Below, piece after piece: positions 26,845-36,106 of a DNA stretch of 64,000 bases (positions are counted from its first letter, which is position 1; every line of letters begins with the position of its first letter). This DNA comes from Candidatus Competibacteraceae bacterium. Its GTDB lineage: Bacteria; Pseudomonadota; Gammaproteobacteria; Competibacterales; Competibacteraceae. The stretch is taken from contig JADJQQ010000018.1 in assembly GCA_016712625.1 (NCBI GenBank), forward strand, positions 186,001 to 250,000, given 5' to 3'. The translations under genes and the position numbers were made by a program. The notes under the pieces were generated by a model, which was not told the DNA's origin, made no database searches, and was given only the letters and a program-made list of their open reading frames with translations.

Positions 26845-27506
26845 AATGCAGTCTCCTAAATATTAAAATTTAAAAATGAGGTCAATTATCTTTAGCAAGA
26901 TATCTGCGCCTAAAGCGGTTTATCTGCTGAGATTACAGGACTCGCCAGAGGCAATCACCATAACAGTATCATGCCGGTCTGTTGGGAGTAATGCTGATCA
27001 TCAGGCCATTCGGTTTCAAAATGATTTCTGAAATAAATGTTTTTAATTCATTTGTAATTAAAATTGTAATCAACAGTAAACAATTCGAGAGTATGGTTTT
27101 CGAATGCGGATTAAAGTTAGGCAAATGATTGCCTTGCTTTGAGAAAAAGATGACAGCGGAAATTGGTGTGATAAATAGCGAACATGATGATGATCATTAC
27201 TCTACATCCCATTTTATATCATCATCTAATGGCCACTTCCAACACCAGCGCTCTGTTAGGACTTCAAGACCATGGCATGGAACATGCATTTTCATCATGG
27301 GGTAGCGAGTGGATAATTCCAGCCGCCCGGCGGATTAAGGCAGGCACGGGATAACTTTGCCACCATCGCCCGTTAAAAACGCGATAGCCCACCAAAGCCG
27401 CAACAGCTACCGATTCATCCCGGGCGTGCTCGGTCTTTCCACAGCGCACGCCGATGAAACAGCGAACGTCGGCGCGTTGCAGTTGAGAAACAAGCGAGGA
27501 ATAGAT
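26845..27506. other. AT-rich intergenic region
   Basis: No gene is supported in this 660-nt stretch; it is clearly richer in A+T than its surroundings, especially 26990-27240. It must hold the promoter of the reverse-strand secreted protein and that of the plus-strand gene at 27507. I see no convincing palindromes or RNA structures. Confidence 0.4.
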
Positions 27507-28094
27507 ATGGGCGATAAGTTTGAAATCAACTTCAAGGCGTTGCCGCCGAAGTTGCAGATGCAATTGTGGGTGCTGGCGCTCGACGCCAATACCAGTAAGG
27601 TGAATCTGGTCTATCGCTCCGGCAGCTTTCGCACCAGTTTGGCGTACAACTACGGCGGCAATGTAGAGGCGGGGCTTAGTATTCGCCGGTTTTCGGCCAA
27701 GGTCGGGGTCGATCCCGGCAGCGGCGACCTCGATCTCGGCTTGTCTTTTCGGGGATATAACTTTGGCACTTCCGCCAGCGTGACGCGAAAATCTTTCGGC
27801 GTTGGTCTCAGCTATGGCGCGGCTTTGCTCCCATTTCCGCAGGAGCTGGCGACCACGTTCAACGCTGCTGGCGGCGGCCTTCAGAGCATGGCGTCCGACA
27901 TCAGCGCCGCGCCAGACAATCCGCTGGCTTGGTACAAGCTGCACAGCAACGACGCCACGGCCATCAGCAACGCCATCAACCTGGGACAGAAGATCGCCAG
28001 CGCCGGTGACAAACGTTTTGGCGCGGGCCTGCGCCTTAATTACTCGCCAGAAACCAAGCTGGTCATTATCGCTGGCGCTCAAGTCCGGTTTTAA
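27507..28094 (+). CDS. Hypothetical beta-barrel-like protein, 195 aa
   Basis: GAGG seven nt before the ATG at 27507 and the composition support this start within a longer open frame. Alternating strands with glycines and aromatic ends (FRTSLAYNYGGNVEAGLSIR, DLDLGLSFRGYNFGTSASVT, RFGAGLRLNYSPETKLVIIA) and a final aromatic residue (AQVRF-stop) look like an outer-membrane barrel, yet there is no signal peptide. This contradiction leaves the location open. No family is recognised. Confidence 0.5.
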   Translation: MGDKFEINFKALPPKLQMQLWVLALDANTSKVNLVYRSGSFRTSLAYNYGGNVEAGLSIRRFSAKVGVDPGSGDLDLGLSFRGYNFGTSASVTRKSFGVGLSYGAALLPFPQELATTFNAAGGGLQSMASDISAAPDNPLAWYKLHSNDATAISNAINLGQKIASAGDKRFGAGLRLNYSPETKLVIIAGAQVRF

Positions 28095-28299
28095 AATCGG
28101 GAAAAGGCTGCCAGCGGGAGCGGCGCGAGGAGCGAGCCAAAGTTGGCCATGAGGGCGTAGGTCATGGCGGTCCAGTTCGAACCGAATCGACCACCGCGAG
28201 AGGCCAAACAAGTCCGTGTGCGGACGTCGGCCTAAAGATGAAGATAGAAGATGAAGGCGGTGAACGACCCGCTAGCGCACCGCCTGCCAAATGGTACGA

Positions 28300-29358
28300 T
28301 TACAACCGTCCGGCGATCTGCTCCGCCATTTGTCGGGTCGTCAGTTTGCCGCCGAGATCAGCGGTGCGCGCTCCAGCGCTGATGGTTTCCTCCACCGCCT
28401 GTTCGATGGCGGCCGCTTCCTGCTCTAACCCCAGTGAATGGCGCAACAGCATCGCGCAGGACAGAATCATGCCGATGGGGTTAGCGATGCCTTTCCCGGC
28501 GATATCCGGCGCGGAGCCGTGGATCGGCTCATAAAGCCCGACCCGGCCTTCTCCCAGGCTGGCGGAAGGCAACATCCCCATCGATCCGGCCAACACCGAA
28601 GCCTCGTCGGTGAGAATGTCACCGAACATGTTTTCAGTGACCATGACATCAATCCAGGCTGGTCCCGTGATGAGGCGCATCGCCGCCGTATCCACGAGAA
28701 CGTGATCCAAGCCAATATCGGGATTGGCGGCCCCGACCTGAAGCGCAATTTGTCGCCATAGCCGTGACGACTCCAGCACGTTGGCCTTATCGACGGAAGT
28801 GACTTTGCGCTTGCGGCCCTGGGCCAGCTTGAAGGCCAATTCCATCACCCGGCGGATTTCGTAATCGTAATATTCCAAGGTATCGACGGCGCGCTCGCGG
28901 CCATCCTTGCTGTCGCGACCCTTCGGCCAGCCAAAATAGAGGCCGCCAGTCAGCTCGCGGATCACCAGAATATCCACGCCCTGAAGTTTTTCCGGCTTGA
29001 GCGGCGAGGAATCAATTAAGGCGGGATGCACCTTCACCGGCCGCAAATTGGCGAACACCCCCAAACCTTTACGCAAGGCCAGCAACCCGCGTTCGGGCCG
29101 ATCCTTGGCGTTCGGGTCATCCCATTTCGGCCCGCCGACCGCACCCAGCACCACCGCATCCGCCGCCTGGCAATCGGCCAAGGTTTCATCGGTCAGCGAC
29201 GAACCGTATTTGTCGATGGAGCAGCCCCCCATCAAGCGTTCCTGGTAGTTGAATTGGTGATTGAATTTGCTGGCGATGCCATCGAGGACGCGAATGGCCT
29301 CAGCCACCACTTCCGGGCCGATGCCATCGCCGGGGAGCAACACGATATTTGCTTTCAT
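28300..29358 (-). CDS. leuB: 3-isopropylmalate dehydrogenase
   Basis: A 352-residue isocitrate/isopropylmalate dehydrogenase-family enzyme, normal length. The N-terminus LLPGDGIGPEVVAEA, the LeuB-type substrate segment ERGLLALRKGLGVFANLRPVK, the Tyr of RVMELAF/EYYDYE region, and GSMGMLPSASLGEG with YEPIHGSAPDIAGKGIANP are all present. It performs NAD-dependent oxidative decarboxylation in leucine synthesis and also of 3-methylmalate in the citramalate route to isoleucine. Directly upstream on the same strand is cimA, which points to the second use; leuC and leuD are not in the window. Confidence 0.95.
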   Translation of the reverse strand: MKANIVLLPGDGIGPEVVAEAIRVLDGIASKFNHQFNYQERLMGGCSIDKYGSSLTDETLADCQAADAVVLGAVGGPKWDDPNAKDRPERGLLALRKGLGVFANLRPVKVHPALIDSSPLKPEKLQGVDILVIRELTGGLYFGWPKGRDSKDGRERAVDTLEYYDYEIRRVMELAFKLAQGRKRKVTSVDKANVLESSRLWRQIALQVGAANPDIGLDHVLVDTAAMRLITGPAWIDVMVTENMFGDILTDEASVLAGSMGMLPSASLGEGRVGLYEPIHGSAPDIAGKGIANPIGMILSCAMLLRHSLGLEQEAAAIEQAVEETISAGARTADLGGKLTTRQMAEQIAGRL

Positions 29359-29409
29359 GAGTTTTTATTTTCCGAAGGACGCCACAAAGGAGCGTCCCGA
29401 CTGATGGAT

Positions 29410-30969
29410 TCAATGCGCCACTGACAAGCCGTACTCCACGGCGTCGACCAAGGCTTGCCAGGAAGCTTCGATGATATTGGCGCTCGCGCCAACCGTGCTC
29501 CACATCCGCGTCGTGTTGCGGGTGTCAATCAACACGCGGGTAATCGCTTCCGTGCCATCCTGCCCATCCAAAATACGCACCTTATAGTCAGCGAGAGTGA
29601 AGGTGGCGATTTGAGGGTAGTGGCCTAGCAAGGCTTTGCGCAAAGCTAAATCGAGCGCGTTCACCGGGCCGTTGCCCTCGGCGGCAGTGTGCAGCACTTC
29701 GTCGCCAACTTTCACCTTGACCATGGCTTCCGCGAAGATGCCGCGTCCTTGACGGTGCTCGACATTGACCAGGAAGTCGATCAGCTCGAACAGCGGTTGG
29801 TAATCCGGCTGCTGGCGTTTGAGCATCATCGCGACCGAGGCTTCGGCCGCCTCGAAGGAAAAACCGCGCGCTTCCAGTTCCTTCACATCCTTGAGGACGC
29901 CGGCCACGTCCACCGCGTCGCTGACCGCGACGCCGTGCTCCTCGGCTTTGCTGATCAGATTCGCCCGGCCCGACAACGCGGAAACCACCACCCGCATCTT
30001 ATTGCCGACCCGTTCTGGTTCGATGTGCTGGTAGGATTGCTCGCAGCGGCGCATCGCGGCGACATGCACCCCGCCTTTATGGGCGAACGCGCTCTTGCCG
30101 ACGTAAGGCAGATGGTCGTTGGGGGTGACGTTGGCAACCTCGTCGATAAAGTGCGACAGCTCCGACAGTTTTTCCAGGCCGCCGTCCGGCAAGCAACGCC
30201 GGCCCATTTTTAGTTCGAGGTTGGCCATGATCGAGCACAGATTGGCGTTGCCGCAACGCTCGCCCACCCCGTTGATGGTCCCTTGCACTTGAATGGCGCC
30301 GCCACGCACCGCCAGCAGCGCGTTGATCACCGCGCACTCACCGTCGTTGTGGGTGTGGATGCCAAACGGATGCCGGATCGCCGCGTTCATCTCGCGGACG
30401 ATGTGTTCCACTTCCCAGGGCAGGCTGCCGCCGTTGGTGTCGCACAGCACGACGGTCTCGGCCCCACCACGGATAGCGGCTTGCAGGGTTTCAAGCGCGT
30501 AGGAAGGGTCGGCTTTGTAGCCGTCGAAAAAATGCTCGGCGTCGTAAATGATGCGGCGGCCGGCGGCGCGCAGGTAAGCGATCGATTGTTCGATGATGCG
30601 CAGGTTATCATCGAGGGTGGTGAGCAGCACATCGGTGACGTGCAAGGTCCAGGTTTTGCCAAACAGAGTGCAAACTGGCGTTCGGGCATCGATCAGTGCC
30701 TGAATATTGGCGTCATCCTCTGGACCGCCCTTGACCCGGCAGGTGGAGCCAAAAGCGGCGATCAGCGCGTTTTGCCACTCCATCTCGCGGGCGCGCTCAA
30801 AGAATTCGGCATCCTTGGGATTGGAGCCGGGCCAACCCCCTTCGATGAACGCCACGCCCAAATCGTCCAGCCGCCGAGCCACACGAATTTTGTCGTAACC
30901 CGACAAGGTGAATCCCTCGCTCTGAGTCCCATCGCGCAGGGTGGTATCGTAAATTTGAATCAATGACAT
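29410..30969 (-). CDS. cimA: (R)-citramalate synthase
   Basis: A 519-residue member of the HMGL/LeuA family with a C-terminal regulatory domain. IYDTTLRDGTQSEGFTLSG marks the metal-binding TIM barrel start, and GIHTHNDGECAVINALLAV with GTINGVGERCGNANL the metal and acetyl-CoA site. The long CimA form (no frameshift) condenses pyruvate with acetyl-CoA to citramalate, the threonine-independent entry to isoleucine. The ATG at 30969 begins the conserved MSLIQIYDTTLRDG. It is followed 51 nt later by leuB, which catalyses the last step of the same route, so they are probably cotranscribed. Confidence 0.94.
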   Translation of the reverse strand: MSLIQIYDTTLRDGTQSEGFTLSGYDKIRVARRLDDLGVAFIEGGWPGSNPKDAEFFERAREMEWQNALIAAFGSTCRVKGGPEDDANIQALIDARTPVCTLFGKTWTLHVTDVLLTTLDDNLRIIEQSIAYLRAAGRRIIYDAEHFFDGYKADPSYALETLQAAIRGGAETVVLCDTNGGSLPWEVEHIVREMNAAIRHPFGIHTHNDGECAVINALLAVRGGAIQVQGTINGVGERCGNANLCSIMANLELKMGRRCLPDGGLEKLSELSHFIDEVANVTPNDHLPYVGKSAFAHKGGVHVAAMRRCEQSYQHIEPERVGNKMRVVVSALSGRANLISKAEEHGVAVSDAVDVAGVLKDVKELEARGFSFEAAEASVAMMLKRQQPDYQPLFELIDFLVNVEHRQGRGIFAEAMVKVKVGDEVLHTAAEGNGPVNALDLALRKALLGHYPQIATFTLADYKVRILDGQDGTEAITRVLIDTRNTTRMWSTVGASANIIEASWQALVDAVEYGLSVAH

Positions 30970-31155
30970 GGGATTATCTTCTGGCCTCAAACGCCGCAAT
31001 TGTTTTCTCAAAACTGATCAGGAATCTTCAAACGACGCTGGCGCGGGCCGGTTCACCGGAAGGTGGGAATTTTGACGGCAGCGTCGGTAGCCTTTTTGGG
31101 CGGCGTCTACTGTACCAGCGCTCGCAACGGCGCGAAGAGAAATTTTCTCACGGTT

Positions 31156-32133
31156 TCAAGACGCCAGCCCCTTGGCGTCAAATATACCCTCGAACAGCAC
31201 GGAGCTCAGATAGCGCTCGCCAGAATCAGGCAGGATGACGACCAGGGTCTTGCCGGCATTCTCTGGCCGCTTGGCGAGGCGGGCCGCGGCGGCCACAGCG
31301 GCGCCGCAGGAAATCCCCGCCAGGATGCCTTCTTCGCGCGCCAGCCGGCGCGCATAGTTGATCGCCTCCTCGTTGCTGACCTGCTCGATTTGGTCGATGA
31401 CCGAGAAATCAAGCACTTCTGGCACAAAACCCGCGCCGATGCCTTGGATCTTATGGGGTGCGGGTTTCAGCGGCTCGCCCGCCCGATGCTGCGTCAATAT
31501 GGGGCTGGCCGTCGGTTCGACCGCGACCGAAACGATAGGCTTGTGCTTGATGTTCTTGATGTAATGCGAGACGCCGGTGATCGTGCCGCCGGTACCGACG
31601 CCGGAGACGAAGATGTCGATCTCGCCATGGCTGTCGTTCCAGATTTCCGGCCCGGTGGTTTGCTCGTGAATGGCCGGGTTGGCGGGATTTTTAAACTGGT
31701 GGAGCAGGACGTAACGCTGGGGATCGGCGGTGGCGATTTCCTCGGCTTTCGCCACCGCGCCACTCATGCCCCGGGCACCTTCGGTCAACACCAGCGTCGC
31801 CCCATAAGCGATCAGCAGCTTGCGCCGCTCCAGGCTCATCGTTTCCGGCATGGTCAAGGTCAGCGGGATGCCGCGGGCGGCGGCGACAAACGCCAACGCG
31901 ATGCCGGTGTTGCCGCTGGTCGGTTCCACCAACTGCTTGCCAGGCCCAAGCAAACCTTGGCGTTCGGCGCTCCAAACCATGGCCGCGCCGATTCGGCATT
32001 TAACCGAATAGGCCGGATTGCGCCCTTCGATCTTGGCCAATACCGTCGCGCGCGCGCCGTCGGTAATCCGGTTGAGCCGCACCAGCGGGGTGCGGCCGAT
32101 GGACAGGGAATTGTCTTCATACCAGCGTGCCAT
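31156..32133 (-). CDS. cysK: Cysteine synthase (O-acetylserine sulfhydrylase)
   Basis: A 325-residue PLP enzyme making cysteine from O-acetylserine and sulfide. The Schiff-base lysine is Lys45 in NPAYSVKCRIG, the Asn loop is PTSGNTGIALA, and the phosphate-binding loop is SGVGTGGTITG. The C-terminal half (GIGAGFVPEVLD) is of CysK type. It starts 17 nt after the sulfate-binding protein gene on the same strand, making a small sulfur-assimilation operon. Confidence 0.92.
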   Translation of the reverse strand: MARWYEDNSLSIGRTPLVRLNRITDGARATVLAKIEGRNPAYSVKCRIGAAMVWSAERQGLLGPGKQLVEPTSGNTGIALAFVAAARGIPLTLTMPETMSLERRKLLIAYGATLVLTEGARGMSGAVAKAEEIATADPQRYVLLHQFKNPANPAIHEQTTGPEIWNDSHGEIDIFVSGVGTGGTITGVSHYIKNIKHKPIVSVAVEPTASPILTQHRAGEPLKPAPHKIQGIGAGFVPEVLDFSVIDQIEQVSNEEAINYARRLAREEGILAGISCGAAVAAAARLAKRPENAGKTLVVILPDSGERYLSSVLFEGIFDAKGLAS

Positions 32134-32150
32134 CGGGGATTCTCCAGCGC

Positions 32151-33164
32151 TCAGCGGCCCGGTTGATAGAGTTGGTCGAAGACGCCGCCATCGGCGAAAT
32201 GAATCTTCTGGGCTTGTTGCCAGCCGCCGAACGCCTCATCAATGGTGAACAGTTCGACCTTGGAGAATTGGCTGGCGTACTTCGCGGCGATCTTGGGATC
32301 GCGCGGCCGATAGTAGTGCTTGCCGGCGATGTCTTGCCCTTCCTCGCTGTAGAGATAGCGCAGATACGCCTCAGCGATCTTGCGCGTTCCCTTCTTATCG
32401 ACCACCTTGTCGATCACCGTTACCGGCGGTTCCGCCACAATGGACAGCGAGGGCGTGATGACCTCAAACTCTCCGGCTCCCAGTTCCTTGGCCGCAAGAA
32501 ACGCTTCATTCTCCCAGGACAGCAACACGTCGCCGATCTCGCGTTCGGTAAAGGTGGTCAGGGAACCCCGCGCGCCGGAATCCAAGACGGGGACATTCTT
32601 ATACAGTTTGGAAACGAATTCGCGGGCCTTGGTTTCATCGCCGCCGTTGTGCTTGAGGGCATAACCCCAGGCGGCCAGATAGTTCCAGCGCGCCCCGCCC
32701 GAGGTCTTCGGATTAGGCGTGATCACCGAGATGTCCGGTTTCACCAAATCATCCCAGTCCTTGATAGCCTTCGGATTGCCTTTGCGCACCAGGAACACGA
32801 TGGTGGAGGTGAACGGCGAGCTGTTGTTGGCCAAACGCTGTTGCCAGTCTGGCGGGACCAGTTTGCCTTTATCAGCCAAGGCGTCAATGTCGTAAGCCAA
32901 AGCCAAGGTCACCACGTCGGCTTCCAAGCCGTCGATGACCGCTCGCGCCTGCTTGCCGGAGCCGCCGTGCGATTGTTGGATGGTGACTGGCTCACCGCCT
33001 TGGCTTTGCCAATATTTGTTAAAGGCGCTATTGAAATCTTGATAAAACTCGCGGGTCGGATCGTAGGAAACGTTGAGCAGCTGGGTTTGCGCGGACGCGA
33101 ATGCGTTGACCCCAACCATTAGCACGATGGCTAATAAGGCGTTGGAAAGGCGGTTTTTCTTCAT
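32151..33164 (-). CDS. Sulfate/thiosulfate ABC transporter substrate-binding protein
   Basis: A 337-residue periplasmic protein (signal peptide ending FASA-QT) of the Sbp/CysP family. Signatures are QSHGGSGKQARAVIDGLEADV, FLVRKGNPKAIKDWDDL and TSGGARWNYLAAWGYA. It binds sulfate for a CysTWA permease that is not encoded nearby, so the permease must sit elsewhere. Gene order sbp-cysK suggests control by sulfur limitation. The AT-rich upstream region (33165-33300) presumably holds its promoter. Confidence 0.92.
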   Translation of the reverse strand: MKKNRLSNALLAIVLMVGVNAFASAQTQLLNVSYDPTREFYQDFNSAFNKYWQSQGGEPVTIQQSHGGSGKQARAVIDGLEADVVTLALAYDIDALADKGKLVPPDWQQRLANNSSPFTSTIVFLVRKGNPKAIKDWDDLVKPDISVITPNPKTSGGARWNYLAAWGYALKHNGGDETKAREFVSKLYKNVPVLDSGARGSLTTFTEREIGDVLLSWENEAFLAAKELGAGEFEVITPSLSIVAEPPVTVIDKVVDKKGTRKIAEAYLRYLYSEEGQDIAGKHYYRPRDPKIAAKYASQFSKVELFTIDEAFGGWQQAQKIHFADGGVFDQLYQPGR

Positions 33165-33581
33165 TTTTGAAGTACTCGAATAAAGTTAAGTTGAAATAAT
33201 TTACGGTGGTTTTTTATAAGATTAAAGAATATTAAATAATATGCTTATTTATTTATTGAATATTGAAATATCAGTTTCAGACAATCACATTGTAAATCAA
33301 TATCATGGATGGTTGTCTTAGCCGCCTCATCCTATCGGATAGAGCCGGAATAAACCATGACCCGCCCTCTTGAGTGGCAAAATTGGCGTTTTTCCGAGAA
33401 TGGGGTTTACGCTTGTGATCCATCTTGGTCGTGGCGATATGGTGGTGGCGGCCGACGCTGGCTTGCATTGTTTCAAAGGGGCATTTTCGATCCAGCGCCG
33501 CTGGGATTGGGGCTTAAAAAGCGGCTGCTTTTGGTCATGCAAGCTTGATAATCGCCATGGATTAAGAATCGCTGGAGGCGA
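33165..33581. other. Intergenic region without supported gene
   Basis: The first 140 nt are AT-rich and probably carry the sbp promoter. The rest contains only overlapping open frames on both strands that lack ribosome binding sites or recognisable sequence. Confidence 0.4.
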
Positions 33582-35090
33582 TCAACTGCCGTTTACCCCC
33601 ACCGCTTTTTCAGCGCCTAGCGTGTCTCGCCACATTTCGATCCAATAGCGAACCGCCGTCATCGGCAATCCCGCCCACAGCCGAAACCAGTCGGCATTGG
33701 ACAGGTGGCTGCCAAATTCGCGGGAATCGAAGGGGGCTATCCGCCGTGCCGCCAATTCACGATAACACTGGATAAGTCCGCTCTTGATCAGTACTTCATC
33801 GAGGGATGTTTCCCCAGACACATCCTCAAGCACCCCGCTCAGGGTCAGCAGGGTTTTGCGGAACAAAGTTAACTCTTCTGGAAACTGGATCGCGCCAGCG
33901 GTTCCCAGGCCATCCAGTAAGTTCATCAGCCAAGCGAAACCAGGAAAAGCGCCGTAACGAACCTGGCGCAAGCCCGTTGCGATGGCCGCCTGCAAGGCGG
34001 TGGGGTCAGATGAGCGTCCGAGCGCCGCGATAGCTTGAGTGGTTCCGATTTCATCCTGCGTCAGCGCGCCGGCTACAGCCTGCACCACCGCGACGCATTG
34101 GGTCTTGTTCAAGGTCGTGACGAGCGCCCAATCCAGAATGGCCAGGCGACCGTCGCGGGTCACGAACAAATTACCGGCATGGGGATCGGCATGGAACACC
34201 GCCGCCAAAGGCGAGGGATTCCAAAACGGCTTGGCGACGAGCGCCGCAATCAAGGTTTTGGCGAGCTGTTGGCGCTGGCGGGGCGGTAAGCCGGAATCAG
34301 TCACCTTGCAACCATTGATTCGTTCCATGGCGGTCATGCGCGGCGTGCAGAACGGCAATAATTTTGGAATCAGAATCGCTGGAGAATCCTGATAAAAGGC
34401 CGCTGCTCGCGCCAAATGGACTTGTTCATGATCGAGCTGGATTTCTCTGGCCAGCAATTTTCGGATGCTGTCGAGCGTGTTGCGATAATCGAGTACTGGC
34501 AATCCCAGTTCCGCGCAGCGTTTTTCCAAAAACTGACCGAGTGCCGACCAGATTGCCAATTCTTCGTGCAGTTGTTCCTCAATACCGGGCCGCAATACTT
34601 TGAACACACCTTGCTGAGGTTCGGATGAACACTCAGCACGCCAAACAAACGGCACAACCACGGCCACGCTGGCCTCCGCGAGCGCCACCGATCCCAGTTC
34701 AAGGCCCGCGACATGGCCCCATTGCTGTTGGATCAGCGCGATGATTTCATCAAGTGGCGTACTCGGTTCAAGCGATTCCAGCCCTTGCAGATTTTCGCGC
34801 AGTTCAGGAGCTAGCCGCCGATCACGCGCCAGCATCTGTCCCAGTTTGTGTAAGGTGGGGCAACGTCGAAATAACAGCGCTAGCCGATAGGTCGAAGAGG
34901 TGGCTTCCGGTAAATTGAACTGCTCGGCGATGATGGCTGTCAGTCGCGCTGGCGACAGGCGCTCCAGGAAAAAAAACATGGCGTCCACCACCAACGGCCG
35001 ATAGTCGGCATGCGCGTCGGGTACAACCTCAGCTAATCCCAGAGACTCGGCCAGCGCCTGCCCATTGAGTCCACCGATTAGATTTAGCAT
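33582..35090 (-). CDS. ABC1/UbiB-family kinase-like protein
   Basis: A 502-residue atypical kinase-like protein. The family KxGQ motif is present (Lys82-Leu-Gly-Gln85 in HKLGQMLARD). An Ala-rich loop precedes the beta-strand with the presumed ATP-binding lysine (GVFKVLRPGIEEQLHEEL), and the catalytic loop is HADPHAGNLFVTRDGRLAILDW. The N-terminal 75 residues are not typical of UbiB, and no C-terminal membrane helices are obvious, so a direct role in ubiquinone synthesis is doubtful. Its start overlaps the MaoC-like gene by 7 nt, which implies coupled translation and a shared pathway. Confidence 0.85.
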   Translation of the reverse strand: MLNLIGGLNGQALAESLGLAEVVPDAHADYRPLVVDAMFFFLERLSPARLTAIIAEQFNLPEATSSTYRLALLFRRCPTLHKLGQMLARDRRLAPELRENLQGLESLEPSTPLDEIIALIQQQWGHVAGLELGSVALAEASVAVVVPFVWRAECSSEPQQGVFKVLRPGIEEQLHEELAIWSALGQFLEKRCAELGLPVLDYRNTLDSIRKLLAREIQLDHEQVHLARAAAFYQDSPAILIPKLLPFCTPRMTAMERINGCKVTDSGLPPRQRQQLAKTLIAALVAKPFWNPSPLAAVFHADPHAGNLFVTRDGRLAILDWALVTTLNKTQCVAVVQAVAGALTQDEIGTTQAIAALGRSSDPTALQAAIATGLRQVRYGAFPGFAWLMNLLDGLGTAGAIQFPEELTLFRKTLLTLSGVLEDVSGETSLDEVLIKSGLIQCYRELAARRIAPFDSREFGSHLSNADWFRLWAGLPMTAVRYWIEMWRDTLGAEKAVGVNGS

Positions 35091-35461
35091 TTCATTGAGC
35101 CTTTCACGATACTCTTGAAGGAAAATGATTTTGTGTTATTAAAATTACTAATTATATCATGGCTTTTTAATAATGAGTCCGCCATGAAAGCTAAATCGAA
35201 CGCGCTATTTTGGTGCGGAATGTTCGGCAGATGCAGGCGAACTTCGATCCGTTTGGCCACGGAACCGAGACCGGGGAGTTGAGTGCCCGCTAAGGTGACG
35301 AACAAAGTCGCCGACCAACCCGCCTGACCGCCGCTCTGCCCGAACATGGAGCTGTCTTTCGGGCCTGAATTGAGATCGACCAAATTGAAGTTGCCGGTCA
35401 GGCTGGCCCGGTCACCAAGTTGGATTTCGTCGAACGTCTTGTTTTCGATGACATCGTTCAT
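35084..35461 (-). CDS. MaoC-like hot-dog protein, divergent
   Basis: About 125 residues. The start NKTFDEIQLGDRASLT matches the N-terminus of MaoC/PhaJ-type (R)-enoyl-CoA hydratases. Further on, GWSATLFVTLAGTQLPGLGSV corresponds to the segment where the family has G-(M/L)-W-G-A-x-L-x-S-x-x-LGTQLPG. The catalytic Asp/His region (usually D-x-N-P-x-H) is not recognisable, so it may bind a thioester or lipid without hydratase activity. The stop overlaps the start of the ABC1-type gene. The ATG at 35461 is chosen from the domain boundary. Confidence 0.6.
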   Translation of the reverse strand: MNDVIENKTFDEIQLGDRASLTGNFNLVDLNSGPKDSSMFGQSGGQAGWSATLFVTLAGTQLPGLGSVAKRIEVRLHLPNIPHQNSAFDLAFMADSLLKSHDIISNFNNTKSFSFKSIVKGSMKC

Positions 35462-35699
35462 AGGGGTTGTGCGGTTACGCTCGGCCAATGCCAGGTTATG
35501 AGGGTAAGTCACTCTGCTTTGGGGAAAGGCCCCACACGATCCGGTGGAACCGTCCTGGCATCGGCTTGACCCCACAGCGCGCGACAGCGTTACAGCAGGT
35601 TGGGCGCATGACGTTTTCGTGTAGTTTCATGGCGGAAAAAGTACATCGTCGCGCCGCTCCTGTTCGCGCTGCTGGCGGCGGAAGTTAGTGAAGAGCCGA

Positions 35700-36071
35700 T
35701 TATTGCATCGAGTGCAGGCCGATCATATTCCCTTCGGTATCGGTAACGAGGGCGATGAAGCCATAGGGGCCTATCGAGAATTTTTCCTTGATGATTTGCC
35801 CGCCCGCGCCATTCGCTTTCCGCGCTTCAACCGCACAATCGACGCAAGAAAAATAAACCAGCGTGCTGTTACCGCCGGACGGATAACCCTCCATTTTGAC
35901 CAGCGCGCCTGCTGCGCCAGGTCCATGTTCTTGCATGGAGAAAGCCCATATTTCGATGTCCGGAACGTTCAAATTTTGCAGTTGAACGTCGAACACGGTT
36001 TCATAAAATGCTTTGGCGCGCGGCATGTCTTGCACGTAGATTTCAAACCAAACGACCGCATTGTTTTGCAT
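35700..36071 (-). CDS. VOC/glyoxalase-family protein
   Basis: A 123-residue protein with two beta-alpha-beta-beta-beta units of the vicinal oxygen chelate fold: AVVWFEIYVQDMPRAKAFYETVF at the start and YGFIALVTDTEGNMIGLHS at the end. Such proteins are metal-dependent lyases, dioxygenases or antibiotic-binding proteins; the substrate is not predictable. It is a single-gene unit downstream of a glycosyltransferase, 35 nt after that gene's stop. Confidence 0.85.
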   Translation of the reverse strand: MQNNAVVWFEIYVQDMPRAKAFYETVFDVQLQNLNVPDIEIWAFSMQEHGPGAAGALVKMEGYPSGGNSTLVYFSCVDCAVEARKANGAGGQIIKEKFSIGPYGFIALVTDTEGNMIGLHSMQ

Positions 36072-36106
36072 GATGCTCGCTCTTGGTTGTGATGGCGTTA
36101 TGTAGC

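Noticed and set aside
33582..35090. Naming the ABC1-family gene ubiB
   Set aside because: N-terminus and missing C-terminal membrane helices do not fit UbiB, and there are no ubi genes nearby.
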